Assembly: GCA_023460975.1 (NCBI GenBank)
Contig: JAEWOG010000011.1
Location: 62,001 to 126,000 of the forward strand
Length of the DNA: 64,000 bases
Direction: 5' to 3'
Source of the DNA: Actinomycetes bacterium
GTDB taxonomy: Bacteria > Actinomycetota > Actinomycetes > Propionibacteriales > Nocardioidaceae
A program made the position numbers and the translations under genes. This document shows, one piece after another, positions 1-8,245 of the stretch (the first letter of the stretch is position 1; the number at the start of each line of letters is the position of its first letter). Below the pieces are notes generated by a model. The model ran no database searches. It had not been told where the DNA came from and was given only the letters and a program-made list of their open reading frames with translations.

Positions 1-101
1 CCCGACCGGGTGACCTTGAGCAGCACCTGCTTGGGGCCGGGCGCGGGGGTGGGCATCTCCACCACCTCAAGGACACCGTCGTGGCAGGTCACCGCCCTCA
101 T
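1..101 (-). CDS. Zinc-type alcohol dehydrogenase (MDR superfamily), 5' end only
   Basis: Only the first 33 or so codons lie in the window; the gene runs off the left edge. The N-terminus begins MRAVTCHDGVLEV and continues with PxPxPGPxQVLLKV, the opening beta-strands of GroES-like medium-chain dehydrogenases. The catalytic zinc motif would lie beyond the edge. The ATG overlaps the stop of the upstream monooxygenase gene as ATGA, so the two are very likely translationally coupled. A ketone-oxidising monooxygenase next to an alcohol dehydrogenase suggests a short alcohol/ketone catabolic unit; that role is inference. Confidence 0.75.
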   Translation of the reverse strand, partial: MRAVTCHDGVLEVVEMPTPAPGPKQVLLKVTRS

Positions 102-1567
102 CGCGGCACCCCGGCGGACTGGGAGGCGCGGCTCCACACCAGACCGTCGTCGAGGTCGGCGCGGTTGGTGTGCCAGGCGTCCTTGACGACGTTCTGCGCC
201 ATCGCCCAGGGATAGGTGTCCGTGGCCCGTGGCATGACGGAGGCCGCCCGGGCGAGGTAGCCCGAGGGCATGTCCATCACTGGGCCTCCGGCGGGGAGCC
301 CCGCGGGCGCCACGGGCATCACCACATCGAGCCGCTCGTCGACCAGCCGGCGCAGCACGCGGGTGAGCAGGCGCGCGGTCATGTCGGAGCGCATCGTCCA
401 CGACAGGTTGATGTAGCCGATGCAGAACCCGGCGTTGGGAAGCCCCGACAGCATCGCCCCGAGATAGACGTGCCGCTGCGACAGGTCGACCGTCTCGCCG
501 TCCACGCTCAGGTCGATGCCGCCCAGCAGCTTGATCCGCAGACCCGTGGCCGTCACCACGACGTCCGCCTCCACGACTCGCCCGTCGTCGAGTTCCACGC
601 CGGTGGGCACGTAGCCCTTGACCGCACCCGTGACGACGGAGGCCTGGCCGTTGCGGATGGACTCGTACAGGTCACCGCCGGGGGCGATGCACAGCCGCTG
701 GTCCCACGGACCGTACGGCGGGTTGAAGTGCTCGTCCACGACCGCCTCGGAGCCCGTCGCGGCGATCGCTCCCTTGCGCAGCAGCGACCGCATCAGGTCC
801 GGGGCGTTCTTGCATGCCTGGTAGAGCCCCCACTGCAGGGCGGTGTTCTTGGTGCGCACGATCTGATGGGCCAGGTCGGGGGCCAGCACCTTGCGCAGCC
901 CGTTGGCCAGCGCGTCGCTCTTGGGCTGGGCCAGTACGTACGTGGGCGTGCGCTGCACCATCGTGACGCTCGCGCCCGCCTCGGCCAGCGCTGGCACGAG
1001 GGTGACCGCGGTGGCGCCGGACCCCACCACGGCCACGCGCTTGCCCGACACGTCGAGGTCCGTGGGCCAGAACTGCGGGTGCACGACCTCGCCACCGAAG
1101 GCCGAGGGGTCACCGAAGCCCGGGTCGTGGGGGTTGTCGTAGTCGTAGTAGCCCGTGCAGGCGACCACGAACCGGGCGGAGTACGTGACCGGCTCACCCT
1201 CGCGCACCGCCTTCACCGTCCAGCGCGAGGTCTGCGACGACCAGTCGGCGCTGAGCACCTTCGTCCCCAACTGGATCCTGGACCTGAGGCCGGTGGCGTC
1301 GACGGTCTCGTGGAGGTAGTCCATGATCGCCTCGCCGCTGACGATCGCGTCCTCACCGCGCCAGGGGCGGAACGGGAAGCTGAGGGTGAAGAAGTCGGAG
1401 TCGGACCGGATGCCGGGATAGCGGAACAGGTCCCAGGTCCCGCCGATCTCCTCACGCGCATCGAGGACCTGGAATGACAGGTCGGGACACCGCTCAGTGA
1501 GCCGATAGGCCAGGTTGATGCCGGAGATCCCGGCACCGACGACGAGGACGTCGAGGTCGGTGGTCAC
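98..1567 (-). CDS. EthA-like flavin-dependent Baeyer-Villiger monooxygenase
   Basis: Predicted 489-residue FAD/NADPH monooxygenase, the same length as mycobacterial EthA, that would oxidise ketones to esters or S-oxygenate thioamides. An N-terminal FAD-binding fingerprint (VVGAGISGINLAYRL) is followed by GGTWDLFRYPGIRSDSD, the type I BVMO signature FGGEVVHPQFWP (FxGxxxHxxxWP) and a second Rossmann motif (VVGSGATAVTLVPAL) for NADPH. The start is a GTG preceded by AAAGGAG at about five bases; an in-frame ATG 24 codons upstream lacks such a site and adds a non-homologous, Arg-rich stretch. It is coupled by ATGA to the alcohol dehydrogenase gene and divergent from the M28 peptidase gene. Substrate unknown. 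Confidence 0.88.
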   Translation of the reverse strand: MTTDLDVLVVGAGISGINLAYRLTERCPDLSFQVLDAREEIGGTWDLFRYPGIRSDSDFFTLSFPFRPWRGEDAIVSGEAIMDYLHETVDATGLRSRIQLGTKVLSADWSSQTSRWTVKAVREGEPVTYSARFVVACTGYYDYDNPHDPGFGDPSAFGGEVVHPQFWPTDLDVSGKRVAVVGSGATAVTLVPALAEAGASVTMVQRTPTYVLAQPKSDALANGLRKVLAPDLAHQIVRTKNTALQWGLYQACKNAPDLMRSLLRKGAIAATGSEAVVDEHFNPPYGPWDQRLCIAPGGDLYESIRNGQASVVTGAVKGYVPTGVELDDGRVVEADVVVTATGLRIKLLGGIDLSVDGETVDLSQRHVYLGAMLSGLPNAGFCIGYINLSWTMRSDMTARLLTRVLRRLVDERLDVVMPVAPAGLPAGGPVMDMPSGYLARAASVMPRATDTYPWAMAQNVVKDAWHTNRADLDDGLVWSRASQSAGVPR

Positions 1568-1705
1568 ATGCGCTCCTTTGCTCGCCGGCGCGCGCCGGTG
1601 TGGGCTGTGCCACCCTAGGGGCCTTCCCAATGCCCCCACCAGAGGCGAGTTACCCGGCGGTCACTTTCGCGCCGCTCTCCCACCACCGAACCGTAGACTC
1701 CGGAC

Positions 1706-2731
1706 ATGGCGGCCCGGGAGCGAGCGGGACGGCGGCACTGCGCCGCGTGGGTCTCGTTCGCCCTGCTGGCCGCACTCGCGTCGGGGTGCACGGAATCGCC
1801 GCCCGAGGGCGCACAGGTCGAGCCCCCGGCTGCTCCCCCGTCCATCGGGGAGACGCCCACGACGGCAGCGCCCACCACCGAACCGTCCACCACCGAGCCG
1901 TCCACACCGCAACCCGTCACAGCCGAGCACCTGCGCCCGGCGACCGCGGTGGCGGCCGTACGACATCTCGCCGGCGAGATCGGCCCACGGCCTGCAACGG
2001 GACGGGCGTTTCGAGAGGCGGCCGACTGGGTGGAGGCCGAGTTCACCTCGTACGGACTGACGGTGTCGCGGCAGGCCTTCCCCGTGCCCGCGGGGAACTC
2101 GTGGGGCACCCCGGTGCCGGCCGGGCGGTCGGTCAACGTGGTCGCGGTGACTCCCGACTTCCGCGCGGGGCGGCCGTACCTGCTCCTGGGCGCTCACCTC
2201 GACACGGTCCCGACCGCCCCCGGTGCCGAGGACAACGCGTCGGGCGTCGGGGTGCTCCTCGCGGTGGCGCAGGCGCTCCAGGATCGGTCGGCGCGCCTGC
2301 CGGTGGTCCTCGTGGCATTCGGCGCGGAGGAACCGCGCGGAGACACGGATGCCGACCATCACTACGGGTCGCGTGCCTACGTGTCGGCCATGTCGCCGCG
2401 CGAGCGCCGGGGCCTGCGGGGCATGCTCGCCCTCGACCGGGTCGGGGTGGGAGATGCCGTGCCCGTCGCGGCCGCGTTCGAGGACCCGGCGAACCTGCGG
2501 TGGCGAGCGGTGGCGGAGGCTGCCGCCGAGCGTGCCGGCGTGCCGTACGTGACGGGCATCGACTCGGCCAGCGACCACAAGTCGTTCGCCCGCGAGCGCC
2601 TGCCGGGCGTGCGCCTGGGCAGCACCCCGTACGCGGGCTACCACTCCCCCGGCGACGTGCCCTCGGTCATCAGTCGCGACCAGCTCGCGCGCACGGGCCG
2701 AGTGGTGCTCGCGTGGTTGGCCGGTCCCTGA
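1706..2731 (+). CDS. M28-family zinc aminopeptidase lipoprotein
   Basis: 341-residue predicted lipoprotein: a basic N-terminus, a hydrophobic stretch and a lipobox ending SGC at about residue 28, then a Thr/Pro/Glu-rich linker that probably spans the wall. The catalytic domain carries the M28 zinc ligands in order: His-Asp in GAHLDTV, Asp in AEDNASG, the paired Glu in FGAEEPRG, Asp in ALDRVG, and the late His in YHSPGD. Members of this family cleave N-terminal residues outside the cell using two zinc ions. The 3' end overlaps the convergent CapA-like gene by about 60 bases. Specificity cannot be read from sequence. Confidence 0.87.
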   Translation: MAARERAGRRHCAAWVSFALLAALASGCTESPPEGAQVEPPAAPPSIGETPTTAAPTTEPSTTEPSTPQPVTAEHLRPATAVAAVRHLAGEIGPRPATGRAFREAADWVEAEFTSYGLTVSRQAFPVPAGNSWGTPVPAGRSVNVVAVTPDFRAGRPYLLLGAHLDTVPTAPGAEDNASGVGVLLAVAQALQDRSARLPVVLVAFGAEEPRGDTDADHHYGSRAYVSAMSPRERRGLRGMLALDRVGVGDAVPVAAAFEDPANLRWRAVAEAAAERAGVPYVTGIDSASDHKSFARERLPGVRLGSTPYAGYHSPGDVPSVISRDQLARTGRVVLAWLAGP

Positions 2732-3833
2732 GGCGCAGCCGCGGGATCGAGCTGCCGCAGAAGTCTGCGAGCGGTCCGCGCGCCTCGGCGCCGGTCAGCG
2801 GCCGGGGCGCGAAGTCGGATCCCATCCTGTACGGGATCGCGCGGAGCCCGACGACGTCGTCGTCGCGGAACTCGACCCGCAGGGCGATCCCTTCCATGGT
2901 CTGGTCCATGAAGTCCATGTCGAAGACGAAGTTGCCCAGCGAGTGCACGACGAGGCCCTCGGGCTGGGGTTCGAGGCCCTGCACCCAGTGGGGGTGACCG
3001 CCGAGGACCAGGTCGGCGCCGGCTCTCGTGAGCACCGCGCCGACGCGCGACTGCACCGCCTCGGGGGTGTGCGTGTACTGCGTTCCCCAGTGGGCCAGCA
3101 CCACCACGACGTCGACGCGCTCGGCCAGTCGGGCGACGGTCCGGGCGACGTGATCGAGGTCAGCGCGCACGAGCGGGCCGGTGCGCGGCGGCATCCGTAC
3201 CGACAGCGCACCGGGCTGGCTGGCCGTGGCCCGCGGGGTCTCGCCGATCGCGTTGAATCCGAGGAATCCGAAGGTGACGCCGCCGTGCTCCAGGACGGCG
3301 GCCCGGCTGGCCGCCCGGCGGTCCCGGCCGGCGCCGAACGAGGCCAGCGGCGACCCGGTGAAGCGTCCGAGTGTCTCCAGCAGGGCCTCGGTGCCGAAGT
3401 CGCCGACGTGGTTGTTGGCGAGCGAGACGGCGTCGAACCCGACCTCGCTCAGCCCCGCCACCGTGCCCGCCGGGCACCGGAAAGAATCGCCCCCTTGGGT
3501 CGGCGGCCCGGCCTGCGACAGGGCGCACTCGAGCGTCCCCACCGCGAGATCGGCCGAGGCGATCTCCTCGGCCATGAAGCGCAGCGGCCGCACCGGGTCG
3601 CGTCCGTCGTACACCCGCCGCCCGAGCATGATGTCGCCCACCAGCACGAGGCTCGTACGAACCCCGGCGTCGGGTTCCGGTCCCGTCGAGGGCTCTGCAT
3701 CGGTGGGGCTGGAGTGGGTCGGATGAGTCGTATGGCTCGGCTCCGGCGCGGGTGTGGACGTGCTGCATCCCGCGAGCGCGAGCGCGCCCGCGACCACGAG
3801 CGCCGCACACCGGCCAACCGGGGCCACCATCAC
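2670..3833 (-). CDS. CapA/PgsA-like poly-gamma-glutamate synthesis family metallophosphatase lipoprotein
   Basis: 387-residue predicted lipoprotein (lipobox LAGC near residue 23) with a Thr/Ser/Pro linker and a CapA-type calcineurin-like domain. Visible metal and active-site motifs are LVGDIMLGRR, GTLECALS, LANNHVGDFG, LAHWGTQY and GGHPHWVQGLE. The family is named for poly-gamma-glutamate capsule synthesis, but isolated actinobacterial members without PgsB/C neighbours are of unknown function, and none of those partners is here. Two adjacent starts, GTG then ATG one codon later, are both possible. The C-terminal tail is encoded on the opposite strand of the last codons of the M28 gene, an unusual convergent coding overlap. 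Confidence 0.82.
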   Translation of the reverse strand: MMVAPVGRCAALVVAGALALAGCSTSTPAPEPSHTTHPTHSSPTDAEPSTGPEPDAGVRTSLVLVGDIMLGRRVYDGRDPVRPLRFMAEEIASADLAVGTLECALSQAGPPTQGGDSFRCPAGTVAGLSEVGFDAVSLANNHVGDFGTEALLETLGRFTGSPLASFGAGRDRRAASRAAVLEHGGVTFGFLGFNAIGETPRATASQPGALSVRMPPRTGPLVRADLDHVARTVARLAERVDVVVVLAHWGTQYTHTPEAVQSRVGAVLTRAGADLVLGGHPHWVQGLEPQPEGLVVHSLGNFVFDMDFMDQTMEGIALRVEFRDDDVVGLRAIPYRMGSDFAPRPLTGAEARGPLADFCGSSIPRLRLRDRPTTRAPLGPCARAGRD

Positions 3834-3918
3834 CGCAGCGTAGCCACGGGGCGCCAGTTGCGGTGTAAGTTCGTCAAATGGTGACGCACAGACACCGCAA
3901 CCCCTCCCAGATGGGCGG

Positions 3919-4680
3919 TCAGCGCGGGAGTGCCCGCAGCCGCGCCCGCTCGGCCGGATCGATCTTCTCGGTCGCGTACGACAGCGCCGTACGCCCCATG
4001 CGTCCCGCGTGCTCGTCGAGGAAGTCCAGCAACACTGCCACCGAGACCTTCAGGCCGACCTCGCGCAGCATCCAGCCCGACGCCTTCTGGATGAGCGGAC
4101 GGTCATCGGCCAGCACCTCACGCACCATGGCGAGGGCCGGCGCCGGATCTCCCGCGCGGGTGTAGGCGAATGTCCCGAGCAGCCCCGCCCGTCGGATCCA
4201 CAGATCCTCGCTCGTGACGAGCTCCGCCAGCAGCCGGGACGAGCCCACCTGCACCCGCAGGTGCTCCCCGAGCAGCCAGGGGGCCGACGCGTCGACCAGA
4301 TCCCAGTTGTCCACACCTCCCGATCGCAACGCGTCGAGGTAGGCGTCATGAATCGCCGCACAGCGCTCCACGTCCCGAGTGCGCGGGCGCAGTGCGCGCC
4401 GGTGGGCCTGCGTCATGATCGTGAGCGCGAGGAATCGATGCTCATGCTCCACGTCGTCGAGCAGGTCACGACACTCGACGAGGTCGAGGTCCGCGTACGT
4501 CTTGGCCACCGCCCGCAGCACCGGCACCCGGACGCCGAGGAAGACGTCACCCTCCCCGTACTGTCCCGGCCCGGTCTGGAAGAACCGCGCCAGCGCCGCC
4601 GCATGGTCGGGATCCGTACGCTGCGCCAGCTCCGCGCGCAGGTCCGAGGCTCGCGCACCGCCATCCGGGATCACCGGCAC
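3919..4680 (-). CDS. AlkD-like DNA alkylation repair protein
   Basis: Predicted DNA glycosylase of the AlkC/AlkD HEAT-like superfamily that excises alkylated bases such as 3- and 7-alkylpurines. The N-terminal motif RFFQTGPGQYGEGDVFLGV is diagnostic; later segments include a DNWDLVD motif (Asp presumed catalytic), the helix around EDLWIRRAGLL and a C-terminal SYATEKIDP. It is about the usual family length. The reading frame stays open further upstream to a TTG at 4737, but homology begins shortly after the GTG chosen here and neither start has a strong ribosome site, so the exact N-terminus is uncertain. It stands alone between CapA-like and protease genes. Confidence 0.85.
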   Translation of the reverse strand: MPVIPDGGARASDLRAELAQRTDPDHAAALARFFQTGPGQYGEGDVFLGVRVPVLRAVAKTYADLDLVECRDLLDDVEHEHRFLALTIMTQAHRRALRPRTRDVERCAAIHDAYLDALRSGGVDNWDLVDASAPWLLGEHLRVQVGSSRLLAELVTSEDLWIRRAGLLGTFAYTRAGDPAPALAMVREVLADDRPLIQKASGWMLREVGLKVSVAVLLDFLDEHAGRMGRTALSYATEKIDPAERARLRALPR

Positions 4681-4892
4681 ACCGTAGCGAGCCTGGGAGA
4701 TCTTCCTCAGCGGACCCGTCTGGACCAGTCCCGGCAATGCCGCCTAGGCTGCGGGGGTCGCCGCGCTCACTGCGCCGGGGACGACGTTCACTACAGCAGG
4801 CGCGGGGCAACCCGAGGGGGAGCTGCCGAGGGACGGGCGCGGCCCGCCACTTGGGACGCATCGCTCCGCGCACGATTCCGGGGAGCTGACAG

Positions 4893-6992
4893 ATGTCCAT
4901 CCGTTCACATTCGCCTCACCGCGGCGCCTTGGCTGGTGCGCTGGCCGTGGGGGTTGCGCTGGCCTCGCTCGCCGCGGTCCCTGCGACCGCCGCCGACGAC
5001 GCTGCGCCCCTCAAGGACCGCGCCGTCAAGACGCCCATGCCCAGTGAGCCGACTCAGGCGGTGGGCATCATCGTCAAGCGTGCCGAGGGGGCCACCGCTC
5101 AGGGCGTGGCTGCTTCCGTGCGAGAGACGATCGCCGACCACTTCGGCCTCGCGAAGGCCGCGAAGGGTGCGCGCGGCCTGACCTCCACGCCGGTCTCGGT
5201 CGGAGTCGATGCCTACGGCACCGAGGAGATGGGCGCGAAGGAGGCAAACGCGCTGGCCGCCGAGATCGCCAAGGCCGACGGCGTCGAGTGGGCCTCCCCC
5301 GACTTCACCGTCCAGGCCGACGAGGTTCCGTGGCCCAGCCCGGTCAACGACCCGGAGGGGCCCCGGCTCCGCAACCTGTGGGACACCCGATCCCCCGGGC
5401 AGGACCAGGCTCTGGCCGCTCTCAACCCGACGCCCTGGCCCGCCGGCGGCACCGGCACCAAGGCTCCGGCCCTCTGGCCGGCCACGACCGGCGCCGGCGT
5501 GACGGTGGCTGTCATCGACTCGGGCGTGCGCTTCGACCACCCCGACCTGGCGCCCAACCTGCTCCCGGGCTACGACTTCGTGAGCGCCGGCTCCGACGGC
5601 TCCCTCTACACCGCCAACGACGGCGACGGCCGCGACGCCGACGCCTCCGACCCGGGCGACTGGAGCGACGGCACCCAGTGCGCGTCGAGCAACAGCTCGT
5701 GGCACGGAACCCACGTGGCGGGCACCATCGCCGCCGTCGCGAACAACGGGGTCGGCGTCGTCGGTGTGGCGCCGAGCGCCAAGATCCTTCCCGTCCGGGC
5801 CCTGGGTCGCTGCGGCGGCTACACGTCGGACATCCTCTCGGCCATGGTGTGGGCAGCCGGTGGCACAGTCCCGGGCGTTCCCACCAACCCGAACCCGGCG
5901 AAGGTGATCAACATGTCGCTGGGCGGCAACAGCCCCACCTGCCCGGCTCCGTACGCCCAGACGATCAGCACCGTGCGCAGCCTCGGCGCCACGATCGTCG
6001 TCTCCGCCGGCAACGACGCGGCCTCCGCGTCGCTCAAGTCGCCCGCGAACTGCGCTGGCGTCGTCACCGTCGGCGCGACCTCCGACTACGGCGACCTCGC
6101 GGCCTACTCCAACTACGGCGCTGCGGTTGACGTGTCCGCGCCGGGCGGCGACCGCTCCTTTGAGAACAAGATGATCCTCTCCACGGTCGACGCCGGCACC
6201 ACCACCCCGGCCGGGCCGACGTACGGCGAAATGCAGGGCACCTCGATGGCCACCCCGGCCGTCGCCGGTACGGCCGCGCTGCTCGCCTCGATCGGCTCCT
6301 TCACGCCTGACCAGATGGAGGCTGCCCTGCGCGGATCGGTCATGCCGTTCCCGACCTCGGCTCAGTTCACCACGTGGGGTTCGACCTGCACGACCAGCCT
6401 CTGCGGCACGGGCATCATCGACATGACGGCCGTCCCGGCCCCGCTCACGGCACCGGTGGTGTCCGGTGAGGCCAAGATCGGTCAGACCCTCACGGCCACC
6501 ACGGGCACCTGGATGGGCCCGGCGCTGCCGATCACGGTCACCTGGTACGCAGACGGCGTCGTCGTCGGCGAGGGCGCCTCGTACACCGTCGGGCCTGCCG
6601 CCATCGGCAAGTCGCTGACCGCGTTCGCCCACGTCGCCACCGGCCCGTACGCCACCATCGGCAGCCGGTCCACCGCGCTGCCCGTGGCAGGCAAGCTGTC
6701 CTCGCGCATCAAGCTGAAGTTCCCCAAGCGGATGAAGCGCGGCAGCAAGGCCATCGGCAAGGTCAAGGTGAAGGTCTCGGGCGCGACCGCCACGGGTCAG
6801 GTCAAGATCTGGCTCAAGGTCGGGCGCAAGAAGCAGAGCGTCAAGCTCAACCTCAACAGCTTGGGCGTCGCGAAGTTCCGCGTGACCATCTCGAAGCGCA
6901 CCGCGCGCTTCAAGTTGAAGGCCAAGTACCTCGGCTCCTCGGCGATCAACTCCTCGTCGACCGGGTGGAAGCGGTACCGCACGCGCCGCTGA
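4893..6992 (+). CDS. Secreted S8 (subtilisin-like) serine protease with cationic C-terminal domain
   Basis: 699 residues: signal peptide ending near residue 33, an inhibitor-like propeptide to about 145, a subtilase domain, then two beta-rich modules. The catalytic triad is visible as Asp209 (VAVIDSGVRFDHPDL), His271 (SSWHGTHVAGT) and Ser451 (MQGTSMATPAVAG), with the oxyanion segment SAGNDA. Residues about 515-590 form an Ig-like repeat (GQTLTATTGTW...), and the last 110 are strikingly Lys/Arg-rich. That cationic domain resembles the C-terminus of the exported protein at 18711-19433 and may bind anionic wall polymers (inference). A GGGGAG site lies shortly before the ATG. A strong terminator follows. 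Confidence 0.9.
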   Translation: MSIRSHSPHRGALAGALAVGVALASLAAVPATAADDAAPLKDRAVKTPMPSEPTQAVGIIVKRAEGATAQGVAASVRETIADHFGLAKAAKGARGLTSTPVSVGVDAYGTEEMGAKEANALAAEIAKADGVEWASPDFTVQADEVPWPSPVNDPEGPRLRNLWDTRSPGQDQALAALNPTPWPAGGTGTKAPALWPATTGAGVTVAVIDSGVRFDHPDLAPNLLPGYDFVSAGSDGSLYTANDGDGRDADASDPGDWSDGTQCASSNSSWHGTHVAGTIAAVANNGVGVVGVAPSAKILPVRALGRCGGYTSDILSAMVWAAGGTVPGVPTNPNPAKVINMSLGGNSPTCPAPYAQTISTVRSLGATIVVSAGNDAASASLKSPANCAGVVTVGATSDYGDLAAYSNYGAAVDVSAPGGDRSFENKMILSTVDAGTTTPAGPTYGEMQGTSMATPAVAGTAALLASIGSFTPDQMEAALRGSVMPFPTSAQFTTWGSTCTTSLCGTGIIDMTAVPAPLTAPVVSGEAKIGQTLTATTGTWMGPALPITVTWYADGVVVGEGASYTVGPAAIGKSLTAFAHVATGPYATIGSRSTALPVAGKLSSRIKLKFPKRMKRGSKAIGKVKVKVSGATATGQVKIWLKVGRKKQSVKLNLNSLGVAKFRVTISKRTARFKLKAKYLGSSAINSSSTGWKRYRTRR

Positions 6993-7016
6993 TCGCGCGT
7001 ACGCATTCATGTGACA

Positions 7017-7045
7017 GGGGCCCGGCACGATGTGCCGGGCCCCTT
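7017..7045 (+). terminator. Rho-independent-like terminator after the S8 protease gene
   Basis: Perfect 11-bp GC-rich stem (GGGGCCCGGCA / TGCCGGGCCCC) with a 5-base loop, 24 bases after the protease stop codon, followed by a short TT. It also separates the protease gene from the convergent tRNA and def operon. Confidence 0.8.
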
Positions 7046-7076
7046 CGCATGCGTTGGCGCTCATCCAAGGTGTCGG

Positions 7077-7150
7077 TGCCCCCGGTGGGACTCGAACCCA
7101 CACTGAACCGTTTTTAAGACAGCTTCCTCTGCCGATTGGGATACGGGGGC
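7077..7150 (-). tRNA. tRNA with anticodon UAA (Leu codon UUA) but short class I variable loop
   Basis: The cloverleaf folds with a perfect 7-bp acceptor stem (GCCCCCG/CGGGGGC), a short D stem, an anticodon stem GCTGT/ACGGT containing two G-U pairs, the 7-base loop CTTAAAA (anticodon TAA), a 5-base variable loop, and a perfect T stem GTGGG/CCCAC with TTCGAGT. The discriminator base is A, followed in the genome by CCG, so a full CCA is not encoded. Anticodon UAA reads leucine codon UUA, but bacterial tRNA-Leu normally has a long variable arm and this one does not. The identity is therefore left open: a variant Leu tRNA or an unusual decoding RNA. It is separated from def by 19 bases. Confidence 0.82.
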
Positions 7151-7169
7151 CTGCGACCAGCCTGCCGTC

Positions 7170-7727
7170 TCAGAGGTAGGTCTTGCGGGCGTAGATGGCG
7201 TGCGCGCCCGCGACCCGGTCCAGGAACAGGTAGCCCTCGCAGTGATCCATCTCGTGCTGCAGGCAGCGCGCCTCGAAGGCGTCGGTCTCGATCTGGACCG
7301 TCTCGCCCGTGCCCGGCAGCTCGCCCTCCACGACCAGCCGCGTCGCTCGCTTCACATCGCCGGTGAAGTCCGGGGCGCTCATGCAGCCTTCGCGCGCCTT
7401 CTCGTTGCGCGAGGCCGACACGACCCGGGCATTGCACAGGACGTACGTGCCGTGGTGGGTCCGCGCCTTCGGATGCTCGGACACGTCGACGCAGAACACC
7501 TTGGCACCCACGCCGACCTGGGGGGCAGCGAGCCCCACGCAGCCCGGCGAGACGCGCATGGTGGCGACGAGATCGGCGGCCAACTGGACGATCTCGGGGT
7601 CGGTCGGGTCGACGTCGGCGCCTTCGGTCGACAGGACGTCGGCTGGCGCCGTGACGACCTCAAGGATGGTTCCGGGCACGCCAAGCTCTGTCTCGGTCCA
7701 CGCAAGGACCCGTTCGTTGAGTGCCAT
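7170..7727 (-). CDS. def: Peptide deformylase
   Basis: 185-residue metalloenzyme that removes the formyl group from nascent proteins at the ribosome. The three family motifs are present: GLAAPQVG (residues 65-72), EGCMS (Cys115 metal ligand) and HEMDH (His158, Glu159, His162). Motif II reads EGCMS rather than the commoner EGCLS. The ATG overlaps the stop of the upstream ACT-domain gene as TGATG, so translation is coupled. The long upstream open frame is not used because it overlaps that gene in another frame. Confidence 0.95.
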   Translation of the reverse strand: MALNERVLAWTETELGVPGTILEVVTAPADVLSTEGADVDPTDPEIVQLAADLVATMRVSPGCVGLAAPQVGVGAKVFCVDVSEHPKARTHHGTYVLCNARVVSASRNEKAREGCMSAPDFTGDVKRATRLVVEGELPGTGETVQIETDAFEARCLQHEMDHCEGYLFLDRVAGAHAIYARKTYL

Positions 7728-8245
7728 CAGAGGTCGTCGGCCTCCGCCTCGCGCAAGGTCACTCCGACTCCCAGGTCGGCGGCGAGCGTCCTGAGCTCGG
7801 CTTCGAGCACGCCCGTCTCGGCGCTGGCCGGCAGGTCCACTTCGGCAATCAGGAGATACAGCGCACCCGAGAGACGGGTGGTGAGGTCGGTGACGTTGCC
7901 GCCGAACCGGGCGACCGTGCCGATGACGGAGGACACGATGCCGGGGCGGTCGCCTCCGTGCACCGTCAGGACCCACGACGTCCCCTCGACGGGCGCCACT
8001 TCCTCGCGCGGAACCTCGCGGACGGTCACCGTCAGCGTGCCGTCGGCACCCAACGGCTCCAGCGCGGTCTCGACCGCGGCGGCGTCCGCCGCGCCGGCGC
8101 AGATCAGCGTCATCGCGAAGTGGCCGCGCAGGCGCGTCATCGAGGAGTCCTCGAGGTTGAGTCCGAGCTGCGCGAGCTGTCCGGTGGTCTCGGCGATGAT
8201 GCCGGGGCGGTCGTGCCCCAGGACGGTGATGGCGAGAAGAGTCAC
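7727..8245 (-). CDS. Double ACT-domain protein (GcvR-like)
   Basis: 172 residues forming two ACT domains: the first begins LLAITVLGHDRPGIIAE, the second WVLTVHGGDRPGIVSSV. The repeated GHDRPGI/GGDRPGI loop is the usual amino-acid-binding turn. Proteins of this shape include the glycine cleavage repressor GcvR and other amino-acid-responsive regulators; no catalytic or DNA-binding domain is present. It sits between the uracil-DNA glycosylase gene (4-base overlap) and def (1-base overlap), an operon whose functional logic is not obvious. The role in this organism is unknown. Confidence 0.82.
   Translation of the reverse strand: MTLLAITVLGHDRPGIIAETTGQLAQLGLNLEDSSMTRLRGHFAMTLICAGAADAAAVETALEPLGADGTLTVTVREVPREEVAPVEGTSWVLTVHGGDRPGIVSSVIGTVARFGGNVTDLTTRLSGALYLLIAEVDLPASAETGVLEAELRTLAADLGVGVTLREAEADDL

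Noticed and set aside
4905..7103. A 732-codon open frame antisense to the S8 protease
   Set aside because: Arg/Gly-rich shadow with no recognisable domain; the opposite strand encodes a complete protease with signal peptide and catalytic triad.
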